Positions 21,843 to 32,604 of a stretch of DNA of 64,000 nucleotides are shown piece by piece. Every line of letters starts with the position of its first letter. The stretch's first letter is position 1. Position numbers and translations under genes: made by a program. The DNA is from Torymus aiolomorphi (taxonomy: Eukaryota > Arthropoda > Insecta > Hymenoptera > Torymidae): contig CM070874.1 in the NCBI GenBank assembly GCA_036365515.1, positions 46,995,083-47,059,082 of the forward strand, read 5' to 3'. The notes beneath the pieces were generated by a model. That model did not search any database, was not told the DNA's origin, and saw nothing but the letters and a program-made list of their open reading frames with translations.

Positions 21843-24800
21843 ACAACTAGACTGGATCATTCACTCAGGAAATAACAATCTTCTTAAATTGGATGACAAA
21901 CAACTAGAAGCCAAGCGACTTTGCAATGACCATTTTACTGCTGACGATTTTGTGGTCGGTTCTGGTATGACAAAATTGAAAAATATAGCTATACCTATTC
22001 AAAAGGCTTCAGATACTGATTCGAATGATTCCGGTGACGTTGAAGAACATGATGGCTCTGGAATTGATCTTCCTCCTACCTCTGAAGACAAATCAGTTAT
22101 TGAGGGAATTGATTTAGAAACATCTTTTTTAATAGAAACTAATCATAACATTCCTCAACACTTTGATGCAGCAGAGCCATCTTGTTCAGGAATGCAAAGC
22201 AAGTCGAACTTTGATTGTAACTCTACCGGAAAATCATTAAATGCAAATGTTCAAACTAAAAAGTATGAAACTTTAGTTCAAAAATTGCAACATGAAATTG
22301 CGAGTTTAAAAGAGCAGTTAAACAAAAAAGATAAACAATGTAAACAAGCACAGTATGTGACTAAAACAATGAGTGTACGAAGAGATGTGTATAAACAAAA
22401 GGCTAAATTCTAAAGATATTCGTAATAAAGATAAAAAAATTAAACATCTTGAACGTAAAATTGAAAAATCTAAGGAAGCAGTTTCTTTTTATGACGAGTA
22501 TTTAAAGCTTAATAATAATTAATAATGCAAATGTATTAAACTTTTTTAAAATGCAAATGAATCATGTCAAACTCAGACAGTGGTCTAATGATGAAAAAGA
22601 ATTTGCTGTGATTTTATTTTATAAATCTCCAAAAGCTTATTGTTATTTGCGTGACCAAAAGAAGTTTGCCTTACCATGTATTAGTTTGATAAGACGATGG
22701 ATTAATGAACTTGATTTGGAGCCTGGAAATAACATTAAGTTATTTGAATTGTTAAAAATAAAATCAAGCACAATGACAGTAAAAGAGCGCGAGTGCGTAT
22801 TAATGTGGGATGAAATGAGCATAAAACGTGGTTAGATTACAACCCAAAAAAGGATTTGATTGAAGGTTACACTGATATGGGAAAGCATGGTTGCAATGCA
22901 AATCGTGGTAATCATGTTTTAGTTTTTATGTTACGAGGTAGGCCAAATGATTGGAGACAGCGTATTTGCTACTATGTTCCCCATAACAGTGTAAATGGAA
23001 AGTTATTGCACAAAATCATTTTAGATGTGATAAATTACGTTGAAGGTACTGGTTTTCTATTAAAATCAATGGTATGAGATCAAGGATCGCCAAATCAATC
23101 GGCTATAAAAAAATTGGGAATAACCAAAAATAAACCATTTCTTGAACGAAACAATCGTAAAATTTTCTTCAATTTTGATGCTCCCCATTTACTTAAATGC
23201 CTTCGTAACACTTTTCGCAAACGTCAATTTGAAATTAATGAGAAACCCGTGTCATGGGATGCGATTCGGGAATTAAGAAATCGTGAAAAAGATCTTCCAA
23301 CTAAATCTGCCCCTAAACTAACAGACAGACATCTAGATCCTAATGCTTTTCAGTTAATGAAGGTTAGTCTTGCGGCTCAAATATTTAGTAACAGTGTTTC
23401 TTCAGCTTTATTAGCAGGCGCGGTCGCATCAGAAAAACCTTTCATTCATCCCGATTGCATTGCAACAGCAAATTTTATTAAAAAAGTAAACGACCTTTTT
23501 GATTCTTTAAATAGTAGAAGTTCTCGAGATGGTAATCCTTTGCGTTGTCCTTTGTCAAACTTAAATCGTCAAGTAGTACAGTATTTGAAAGATTCTTTGA
23601 ATTGGATCGAAACCTGGAAATGTGTTGATAAAAACGGTAATCCGCCATGCTTTGACGGTTTTTATTTGACGATTAACAGTATACTTTTGCAATGGGAAGA
23701 TATGGCATCAAACGAGAGAGTATATTTGTTAACGACGACTTTAAATCAAGATCCGTTGGAAAATTTATTTTCTGTTTTAAGAAGTCGTTCTGGTCACAAT
23801 CAAAATCCAACTGCGATGCAAGTGAGGCATAATTTACAGTATAGTATTACTGCAAATTTAACGTCTTCATCGAGATTAACAAACTGCGAACCTGACGAAA
23901 CAGTAGCGTTACTAGCAATTTGTACGAAAAGTACTAACCTTGATTTACAAGAATCGTTAGAAAATATGACCAATCCTGTGCCCGCGTTTACTGAAGACAT
24001 TGAGGATAATACGGATCATATTACTTGTAATTTTCTTGCAAATGACAACAGTATCATCGAAGTAAATGCAAGTAATGAAAATGATGAATTAATTAACGAT
24101 GATATTGAAGACGTTTGTAGTGAAATTTCATTCGATGGAGTAAATGAATCTGTTTATTTCGATGAAAATGAAGATACTTTCGTTGAAGAGATGTCTGATT
24201 CAGACACAGTTGTAGGTGATGTTGATGATAATGAATTTCAAGAAGTATCTAATTCATTAAATGAAGGGAGTGAGAATTTGAATAATATAGATAGGAGCTT
24301 GTCATCCGAAACTTATGATAAAATGAATAGTGTTTTGACAAATTCTCACAATCGCCAAGATTCATGTACTCCTTTACGGGGAGCAATAAAGTATGTTGCT
24401 GGATATATAGCTATGAAATGTATTTCAAAATTTAATTGTTCTGACTGTAAAGCTTCTTTCACTAGAGTTAATTGTAACATGGAAAGTAACGATGATCTAT
24501 TACTTTTTTTTAAAGCGTATAAAGTATTTAATGTGACCAATGAACTTGGAAATCTTTGCGTTCCTTCTGACGCTTCTTATAGAATCATTATAACAGCTAT
24601 TGAAACTTTTAATACACTATTTTCTGAAGTAAGTTACAAGACAGAAGTTAGTAAAGTTTTAATTGATAAAATCACAGCTGAAATTCTTAAATATCATGCA
24701 CAGTTTTGGATTACTGACGAACCTTGTAAATCGCATCGTGAGGCTGTAATTGTGTTTTTTGTTAGAGTTCATATTTTAAATAAGGTGAAATGGATAAATT

Positions 24801-24889
24801 ATGATTTGCGAGATGCTAAAAGTTCAAGAAAAAGACATTTTGCTGGTAACAAGCCTAATGCTAAGTTGCAGAAATTGAGTCATGAGTAA

Positions 24890-27830
24890 AAAAAGAACAT
24901 ATTAGATTTTATTAACGTCTATATTGCTTAATGAGAAACTAAATTAGAATATGTATTTTTTAACACAAAGGAAATAATTTTTTTTTCATGATGAAATTTC
25001 AACAAGTTGTTACGCTTATTGCATTGTCTTAAGTTAATATGAATATATATTTATTTCTTTACAGACAATTATTTTTGTGATTCAATAAAAGGTGACATTT
25101 AATGGCCATTTATTAATATAAAGCATGATTTTTAATTATAATATTTATGATTATCTTCAAATAAGTAAAATACTAGTTATTAATTTTCAATTTCATTTTG
25201 CTTCATAGAAATTTTTCATTTTTTTCAATGCTGTGTGATAATTTATTTATAAATCATAGATCTTCATGTAAAAAAAGTTTGTGTAGTTGTATTTAATTGT
25301 ATAAACATTTTTATTGCTAATTTGATAATAGTAATTTCCATTTCGTAGTTACAATATTAATTCATTTTGTAAAATTATTGAAGTAAAATTATTAAAAATA
25401 TAATGTCACTTTTTATACACTACGATTTTTTTTTTATATTGCATGTATATACTATATTAAATTGTAAGACAGCATTTATACTAAATTATTCTATAGTTCT
25501 TGGGGTATGAGCGCTGTCATGCCGTATCAAGTATCGTCTTTTTGTTTATAATTCATATTTACGTTCATAAATGATTTAGATTATAATACTTTGTTCGGAT
25601 AATCAGAAAGTACTTGAATTCAGTATTGATTCACGTAATAGATATAAACTTGAAATTAATAACAATTACTTGTAGTAACGTGCATAAAGCAATATAATTT
25701 ATAATTTTGTTTTATCTTTTGTAATAAATTGTAGTGAATAGTTTCGCATGGTAACTAATTTGCATTTCTTTTTGTAGATTATTGAAATGAAAAAATATCT
25801 GATTACAGGCAAAAGATTTTAATTTTGAGTGCATGTTAGGAATATTTAAAAATATTCATCACCCTTTCTTCCTTAACCTAATATTCCTGTGTTTCCTATC
25901 CTATCCTGATGGAAAATACCTGCCACCTTCCCGCTCGGTTTCCATCGAATAATATCGAGTTTGTATATTATTTCTATTGTTTTTAAATAATTAATGAAAT
26001 TAAATTACTGAAATAATGTGTAAAACATATGTTAAAATTATTTATGCAAACACGTATTAACTGAGAGCAGAACATATTAATGAACATTCCATGAATTTAA
26101 GTAGAATTAACAATCATTTTGGTAACGCAGGGTCGATTTTTGTGTTTTTCAATTTTAAAAATCGATACTACGTTTTTTATGCCTGATCCATTACTTTGAG
26201 ATTGCTGCAGCATCTTTTTATGCACAGGGGAGGTATTTTATCAGAATGGTGAAATGTTATATAGATATTTTATTAAATATAATGTGGTCATTTCGTTCAA
26301 GGAATATCTTAAATATAAAGTCGTTTAAAATATTTTCCAAATCTGATACTGTCAATTACAAACAGAAGCTATTCAGAACACGAAAGGAATTCTTTTCAAA
26401 AATAAATATTAGAAAAATTCTCGTCTATAAAAATTAAAAACAAATTGCATAAACTTACAGACTTTCAACTAGAGGAAAAACATTCCGAAAAATGTAAAAG
26501 ATGTATTCCCATAAGATTTTTAGATCATCTGTCGACGTAGGGCTTAATTCCCTTAATCACCGCATTTTCTATAGTTTAATCGTTAGGTGGAAATGGTATT
26601 GGAAATATCGATATCACATATCATATTAAAATAATTTAATGAGAATATTATGGACTTCTTGCCATGTTTTTTTAAATTTTTATATACTAAACTTTGAACA
26701 TTTTATACCACGGTAACCTCAAAATCATAACTTTAACATAATTATTCGGATCTCGTGGTATAAAATACGGTTCGAAACTGGTGCGTAATATGATTTTTAG
26801 CTCGTGTGACTTTTCTCACTCGCATCGCTCGTGCGAAGAACGTGTTACATCCCCGATGGAAATGGAAAATGTATATAAATGTAAAAAAATGTATATAAAC
26901 TTATATAATAAGTGTTTATAAAAGTTTATAAATAATAAGTTTATAAAAGTTGTAATTGGAACATTTTTTACGCTTATATACGTTTATATACATTTATATA
27001 AGTTTTTTTTACAAAAATTTTCACTTATTTACATTTATATATTTTTTCTTACATTTTGAATAGTTGTATTGAAAATTTGTATTTATATAAATATACATAT
27101 ATTTAGTTTTTTTTACAAATATATACATTTATATACATTTATATATTTTTTTTAAATTTTCGCTATATAAGGCTGTTTTTTCTTAATTTTATGGAAGTGT
27201 ATATAAATGTATATAAATGTAAAACAATATGTATAAATTTCAAAAATTTCTTTAAAATCACTCATCTGACAATTTAGTTGTCTGATATAATACCCCCGCG
27301 TCTTCTTAAACCTTTATTGATACATTGATTATGATGAATAAATTACTCGAAAATTAAAAACTGTCAGAAAACATAATATCATGTGCACCCAAAGGCTAGT
27401 GGGCTTTTTTATATCGCGAGTTTGCAGAGACTCGTGCTAACTTGCCTTTGACTTGTACTTATAAATACTCGGTCTGCTAAATCCAACGTTGAGTACACCC
27501 TTGATACACAATATATTATTTTACAGTGAATATGAAAATTAATATAATGGTAGCATACAGTCGAAAAGTGATATGATATATCAAGTTAAATAATTGTACA
27601 TATATGACTACATAACTAATTATTACTATTTATTTTCTTGTATAACAATTTATATCTTTTTTTATTTCTTTCAATTATTATTTTTTTAATCAAATAATTG
27701 TAAGAATTTATTAACTTTTAATAATATTTAATATAATTTATTTGTAAATTAAATTTTATTTAATCATTATTAAATTGTTATTTATAAAAAAATTTTATAA
27801 CATATCAAATTGCAAATCATCATGCAGTCA
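24890..27830. other. AT-rich region without a visible gene
   Basis: 3' flank of the decayed transposase, then low-complexity DNA. A 13-bp inverted repeat (ATTTTATACCACG at 26700-26712 and its complement at 26754-26766) forms a hairpin. From about 26870 to 27230 the sequence is made of TATATAAATG/CATTTATATA words in both orientations. A possible TATA-like TTATAAATA is at 27460. Confidence 0.5.
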
Positions 27831-27944
27831 TGCTTTACGGCGCTTGCGCCCGGATCATCGTGAACGGCGCGGGCTGGCGGGCCGCGGACGGCGCGCGCGC
27901 GAGCCGCCGAGCCGCGATTCGCAGAAGTGAGAAGAGAAGCATAC

Positions 27945-28056
27945 AAAGTCAATGCTAGCGCCATCACTCGGTCAAGGCGGAACTAATTTTTTTTTCGTCC
28001 TCGCCCCCCATCTGACGTATGCTTCTATATACGTCTATATTCGTTGGTATTACTCA
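27945..28056 (+). repeat. Family C repeat, left half, split by a solo LTR
   Basis: AGCGCCATC...CGGAACTAAT...CTTCTATATACGTCTATATTCGTTGG matches the reverse complement of 16450-16550. The family continues after the LTR at 29545. A short GC-rich patch (27838-27925) precedes it. Confidence 0.6.
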
Positions 28057-29540
28057 TGTTACGACCCGAGTCGGGGTCTTCAAGCAGAAGGGCGTTTCTG
28101 CAATGGTCGCCAAATTGACCAGTCGGAACGTGGAATTCGTTTGCTCAATTAAGCGCTAAAGCGCATGGAGTTGCAGGAAAGTTGAAATAAAACTCGAACT
28201 CGAGAGAAATAACTTTAACTTGAGGTTTATTAAATTAATTAAGTACTTTATGAACTTTAACAAACAGATAGACTTAAGACCGTGACTCTATACAATTGCA
28301 AAATGCGTAGAATGACTTTGACTATTTGAAGCTTCTGGGCGCAACATGCACAAAGTGCAGCAGAGTACCAAAAATATTGATAACGACCCAAGCTCTAACT
28401 ACTAAGCGTCTCATGTGCTCGGTAGCGACTGACTCTGGCGGCCTGGGGCTCTTCTTTTATATCCCTGACGCGGACCTTGAACCGTTGACGAGAGGGTATG
28501 GGAGGAGCCAGTTCCTCTGGTGGCGGAAAGCTGAAGTCGGTTCCGAGGTCCATAGGTGCCTAGAAGGGCCGAGTGCTTCCCCCTCTTCTCTCAATCACGA
28601 GCGAGCTTCGTGGTGAGGGAACACCTGTAGATGCTCAGATCCTGGCCGAAAATCCCCTCTCGATTTGCGGCGCTTGTGCCTGCCTCCCGGTTGATTCCCC
28701 TCTGTAGGCCGTTACGTTGTGATGTAGTAGCTCCCGGTTGGTAGTGGGGACAGTACGATGTAGAGGCTGTAGGGCGCCAAGTTGCCTCAGAGGCCTCCCC
28801 CACTCTAAGGTAGAGAGAGTGGAGAGAGCGGCGGTGGAGGGGCGTCAGACCTGAAAGTAAGGTCGAGAGCGGAGCTGATGCAACGTTGCCCAACGAATTT
28901 TAAGAGTTGTTGACTGTTGATGACTCATAGCTCGTTCCTTGCCATATTCAACCGTCGTGCATTCCAGAGGCCCTTCGCTAATGGCCCTTCTCTGAATTGT
29001 TTATTCGCTGCTGAGCCGTTGGCTAATGGATTCCGGGAATTGATTGTCCGTTGGTTGTCGTTGCGCTGGCTAATGGATTTCGGGAACTAATTGACCGTTG
29101 ATTGTCGTCGTGCTGGCTGTCCTCCTATAAATAGAGCTTTATCCTACCTGAGCGAGCTTTTACCTAGCTATTATTATTATTACAGTTCGTCCCGTAATTA
29201 TTATTTATTATCAGAATAGTTATTGATTTAACCGCAGATTATTATCGTTATTTATTGCTAAATCCCAATTTGTTTGTTAACGCATTGCTATACGGGCGCA
29301 ATTATTATTTGTTAAAGTTAATTAGTTAACACATTCAATATCGCTTGTTTATCATCAATTTCTATTCGAGTTATCGTTAATTACTTGTTTATAACTGGGT
29401 TAATTAACTAAACAATGTATAGATTAATCTTTGGTATTTATTTAAATTATCTTATTATTTATTTGTGGGAACGTTCCGGAATCATTGTAGGGTGACCCTA
29501 AATGTAACGATACTCGTTCGCGTGAACGCAGTTCATAACA
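28057..29540 (+). mobile_element. Solo LTR, 1,484 bp, Ty3/gypsy-like target duplication
   Basis: It begins TGTTACGACC and ends GTTCATAACA, so the ends are TG...CA with a 5-bp inverted TGTTA/TAACA. The 4-bp direct repeat CTCA flanks it (28053-28056 and 29541-29544). A TATAAATA box at 29126-29133 supports plus orientation. No second LTR, primer-binding site or internal genes follow, and family C repeat halves lie on both sides, so this is a recombined solo LTR. A 4-bp duplication fits Ty3/gypsy better than BEL or copia, which usually make 5. Open frames of about 100 codons inside are not genes. Confidence 0.75.
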
Positions 29541-29544
29541 CTCA

Positions 29545-29725
29545 TAAGCCCATTTTTGATAATACCAAAAATTCCAACCAATCAGCAACGCGGTCTACAA
29601 GAATTGGAGGATGACGGGTCACGAAACACGGCGCACGGCGCACGACGCACTCAATGTGGATTGGCCGTAACAACCTTTCGTCAATGCGTGTAACAACCAT
29701 AGAGCATACCCTGGTAAAAATGATC
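29545..29725 (+). repeat. Family C repeat, right half
   Basis: GTCTACAAGAATTGGAGGAT, then GACGGGTCACGAAACACGGC, then ACTCAATGTGGATTGG match the reverse complement of 16375-16435. The end of this stretch (AGAGCATACCCTGG, 29700-29714) is the unoccupied version of the site filled by the MITE at 49437. Confidence 0.6.
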
Positions 29726-29753
29726 TTCAAGATTCGGAAATGTCCGGATCTAA

Positions 29754-29946
29754 GGGAGAGTGTACATAAACGCTACGCGACGCTCCGCGACGCAACGCAA
29801 CACTACGGTTACTTGTAGAATTTTTTGCTGATTGGCTAATAAGCTTTGTGGTGTACGAGATAAAAGTATATTAGCCAATCAGCAACAAATTCTACAAGTA
29901 ACCGTAGCGTTTCGTTGCGTCGCGTAGCGTTTATGTACACTGTCCC
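29754..29946. mobile_element. PIF/Harbinger-type MITE, 193 bp
   Basis: Near-palindromic. The left end is GGGAGAGTGTACATAAACGC and the right end GCGTTTATGTACACTGTCCC; arms of about 80 bp flank a short centre. The 3-bp direct repeat TAA flanks it (29751-29753 and 29947-29949). A three-base T-A-rich duplication is the PIF/Harbinger habit. No coding capacity. Confidence 0.75.
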
Positions 29947-29949
29947 TAA

Positions 29950-30560
29950 GGAACCTTTCTGATCCTTTCTGGTTTTTGGAACCAATTTCTTCCGAACTCT
30001 TCCGAACTGTCATGGAGGTAAACTGTTAAGAATGTTGATGATCTCTTTAAAACCTTTCTGATCTATTAAGATTTGTTACGAAATAATTTGGTATATTTAT
30101 TCAGGATTGGTTGGTTCGTTCCGAACCTGGTTGAAGTATAATGAATTATTAGGCCCTAGACATATAAGCGCGTTTGCTCGCGTTTGGCTGCGGTCAGCCG
30201 CGGTCGGCCGCGGTCGGACGCGATAAGAGCGCACGCGCTCGCTTCTCCCATTGGTTGGAAGCGAGCTTAGAGGACGCGTACGCCTACGACGCCGATCAGC
30301 CGCGGTAAAGAGCGCATGCGCTCGCTTCTCGCATTGGAGAAGCGGGCTAGTGGACGCGCACGCCTACGACGACCAATGAGAGAAGCGAGCGCGTGCGCTC
30401 TTACCGCGGCTGACCGCGGCCGACCGCGGCCACCGCAGCCAAACGCGAGCAAACGCGCTTATGTGTCTAGGGCCTTACGATCAATTCAGGACTTTAATGA
30501 ACCATCATCATGTTTCTGTCTATTATTAACTGTGGAACCGTTCGGAACTGTCATGAAATA
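29950..30560 (+). repeat. Dispersed repeat family E (GTTCCGAACC words), interrupted by a MITE
   Basis: The stretch from TGGAGGTAAACTGT to GTTCGGAACTGTCATG matches 46810-47100, except that the MITE 30152-30474 is inserted here. Words such as TTCGTTCCGAACCT, GATCAATTCAGGACTTT and GAACCATCATG are shared. Non-coding. Confidence 0.8.
30152..30474. mobile_element. PIF/Harbinger-type MITE, 323 bp, with empty site in the window
   Basis: Inverted ends GGCCCTAGACATATAAGCGC and GCGCTTATGTGTCTAGGGCC run on through CpG-rich arms to a centre near 30315. TTA is duplicated on both sides (30149-30151 and 30475-30477). The related repeat at 47018-47040 reads straight through the same site with a single TTA (47028-47030), which proves the insertion boundaries. 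Confidence 0.85.
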
Positions 30561-31269
30561 AGCCCCGTATAGGGAAACTTACATAAACATTTATTTAGTG
30601 CTGTTAATTAATTTCTCACGAAAAAGAATCGTTATTTGTTTAAATTAAATTTATATTTATATTAATAACGATTATTTATTAATAAATAATAGTTGTTAAT
30701 AAATAATATTAGGGATACAGAAAAAAACCGCTGCCAATTCATTGGCACGTAGCTTCCTCAAACTTAATTTATTGATCCCTTTAATTAATTTTTATTTCTA
30801 TAATATTTAAAATTTAATACTTTATCTTGTACGGTTAGACTAACAAGGAGAGGGTCATGGGTCCGGATTCAGCTTAAACTGTGGTATATGTTTTTGGATG
30901 TACAAATATGAAGAAAGCTGCAATATTAGACCCTAACGCTAAAAAAAACTAAAGTTCTGGGAACTTTTAGCTTTATTTTGAAGAAAGTGTTGAAAAAAAC
31001 CTTCTCTAAAAATGGCAACTATTAAACCTTAGAAAGTCTTAAATATAATTTCAAGTAGAGATAATAAAACTAGAGAAAACGAGCTTTCATTTGCGTTTTT
31101 AAAGAACAAAAAATATCGATTCCTTCCAAAGTTATAAAAGTTTGAAATTGATCATCGAAAGTGCTCCTGTTTAGCTCTTGTTATCGTGCGACAATTAAAA
31201 CGCAAACTTTTTTCTAAAATGATTTGTTTCTAAAAAACCAATGAAGATAATCTCTTGAAATTTGAACAA

Positions 31270-32569
31270 CATATAGTCTTCTATAAATTTAATAAGTGGT
31301 TAAAATTTTAAGTCGATAAATCAAGTATTCTTTGAGAAAACGCGATTCGAAAATTAAAAAAAAAAAATGTTTAGCCCCAAATATCTTTTTTCGTAATGAC
31401 CGATTTTTTTGGGCAACGAACTCGATCTGAAGATATATAAAAACTACATCTGTGCCAAATTTCAGGACGATTTGATAATGTTTGCTCTTGTTATCGTGCG
31501 ACAGCAAAAACGCAAATTTTTTCTAAAATAATTTTTTTCCAAAATACAAATGAAGATAATCTCCTGAAATTTTAACCAAATATAGTCTTCCATAAATTTA
31601 ATAAATGGTTAAAATTTTATGTCGATAAATCAAGTATTCTTTGAGAAAACGCGATTCGAAAATTTTTTTTTTAATTTTTAACCTCAAATATCTTTTTTCG
31701 TAATGGACCGATTTTTTTGGGCAACGAACTCGATCTGAAGATATTTTAAAGCTACTATTTTTGCTCTAATTATCGTGCGACAACGAAAACGAAAATTTTT
31801 TCTAAAATAATTCTTTTCTAAAAAACAAATGAAGATAATCTCTTGAAATGTTAACCAAATATAGTCTTCAATTAGTGTAATAACTGGTTAAAATTTCAAG
31901 TTGGCAAATAAATTTTTTTTGAGAAATTAATTTATGAAATATAAAAAAGTTTTCCTTAATAACAAATGACAGAGTGAAGATATTTTAAATTTTAAAAAAG
32001 GAAAATATAGGTAATTTAAATACCTTTCAAGAAAAGTTTATTATATTATGTAATAATGACTATAAGATTTGAAATATCAAAAAAACTAAAAATTCAAAAT
32101 TCGTTTTTGGAAAATAATTTTTTTTCTAAAAAATATTGAAGATAATCTCTTGAAATTTTAACCACATATAGTCTTCAATTAGTGTAATAACTAGTTATTT
32201 ATTTCAAGTCGATAAATAAATAATTTTTTAAGAAATTAATTTATGAAATATAAAAAAGTTTTCCTTAATAACAAATGACAGAGTGAAGATGTTTTAAATT
32301 TAAAAAAAAGAAAATATAGGTAATTTAAATACCTTTCAAGAAAAGTTTATTACATTATGTAATAATGGCTGTAAGATATGAAAAAATCAAAAAAACTAAA
32401 AATTCAAAATCGTTTTTTAGTTATAAAACAAAAGAAAATCAATAAAAACTCAAATCCATCAGGGTACCTTTCTTTTCCCGCGAAATGAAAAGAATAAGGT
32501 TTACCAGACGAAAATCGGTTGATTCGTTTCGAAGATATGAAGAGTTTAACACACACACACACGCGCACA

Positions 32570-32603
<34 letters not shown>
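31270..32603. repeat. Higher-order unit 1 (partial, first CA tract)
   Basis: Two monomers (marker words near 31478 and 31769), two degenerate AATAACAAATGACAGAGTG linker halves and a CA tract with CGCG interruptions at 32549-32603. Confidence 0.8.

Positions 32604-32604
<1 letters not shown>

Larger units (their letters stand above)
16920..24889 (+). pseudogene. P-element/THAP9-type transposase, decayed copy
   Basis: Exon 1 (16920-17020) and exon 2 (from 21843) join in frame across GT/AG to make a THAP DNA-binding domain: FHRFP, then LDWI, then CNDHF. The first zinc-ligand cysteine of the C2CH set is replaced by tyrosine (YAYEGC where CxxxxC is expected). A coiled coil follows (about 22260-22500), then the P-type RNase-H-like catalytic domain. 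Catalytic acidic residues are recognisable: WDEMSIK (Asp 22809-22811), DQGSPN (Asp 23078-23080) and DPLENLF (Asp 23750, Glu 23759). The C-terminal 591-codon frame (23114-24889) is open. Breaks: frameshifts near 22410, 22520 and 22833, and an in-frame TGA at 23075-23077. Terminal inverted repeats were not found. The 4.8-kb intron contains later insertions. A cut-and-paste transposase gene, now inactive. Confidence 0.9.

Noticed and set aside
16500..26000. Terminal inverted repeats of the P-element-type transposon
   Set aside because: I compared GC-rich words near 16790-16830 and 25920-25940 but saw no convincing inverted match or 8-bp duplication.
28326..28893. Two frames of about 100 codons inside the solo LTR
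   Set aside because: No recognisable domain; LTRs normally do not encode proteins and the frames overlap on opposite strands.
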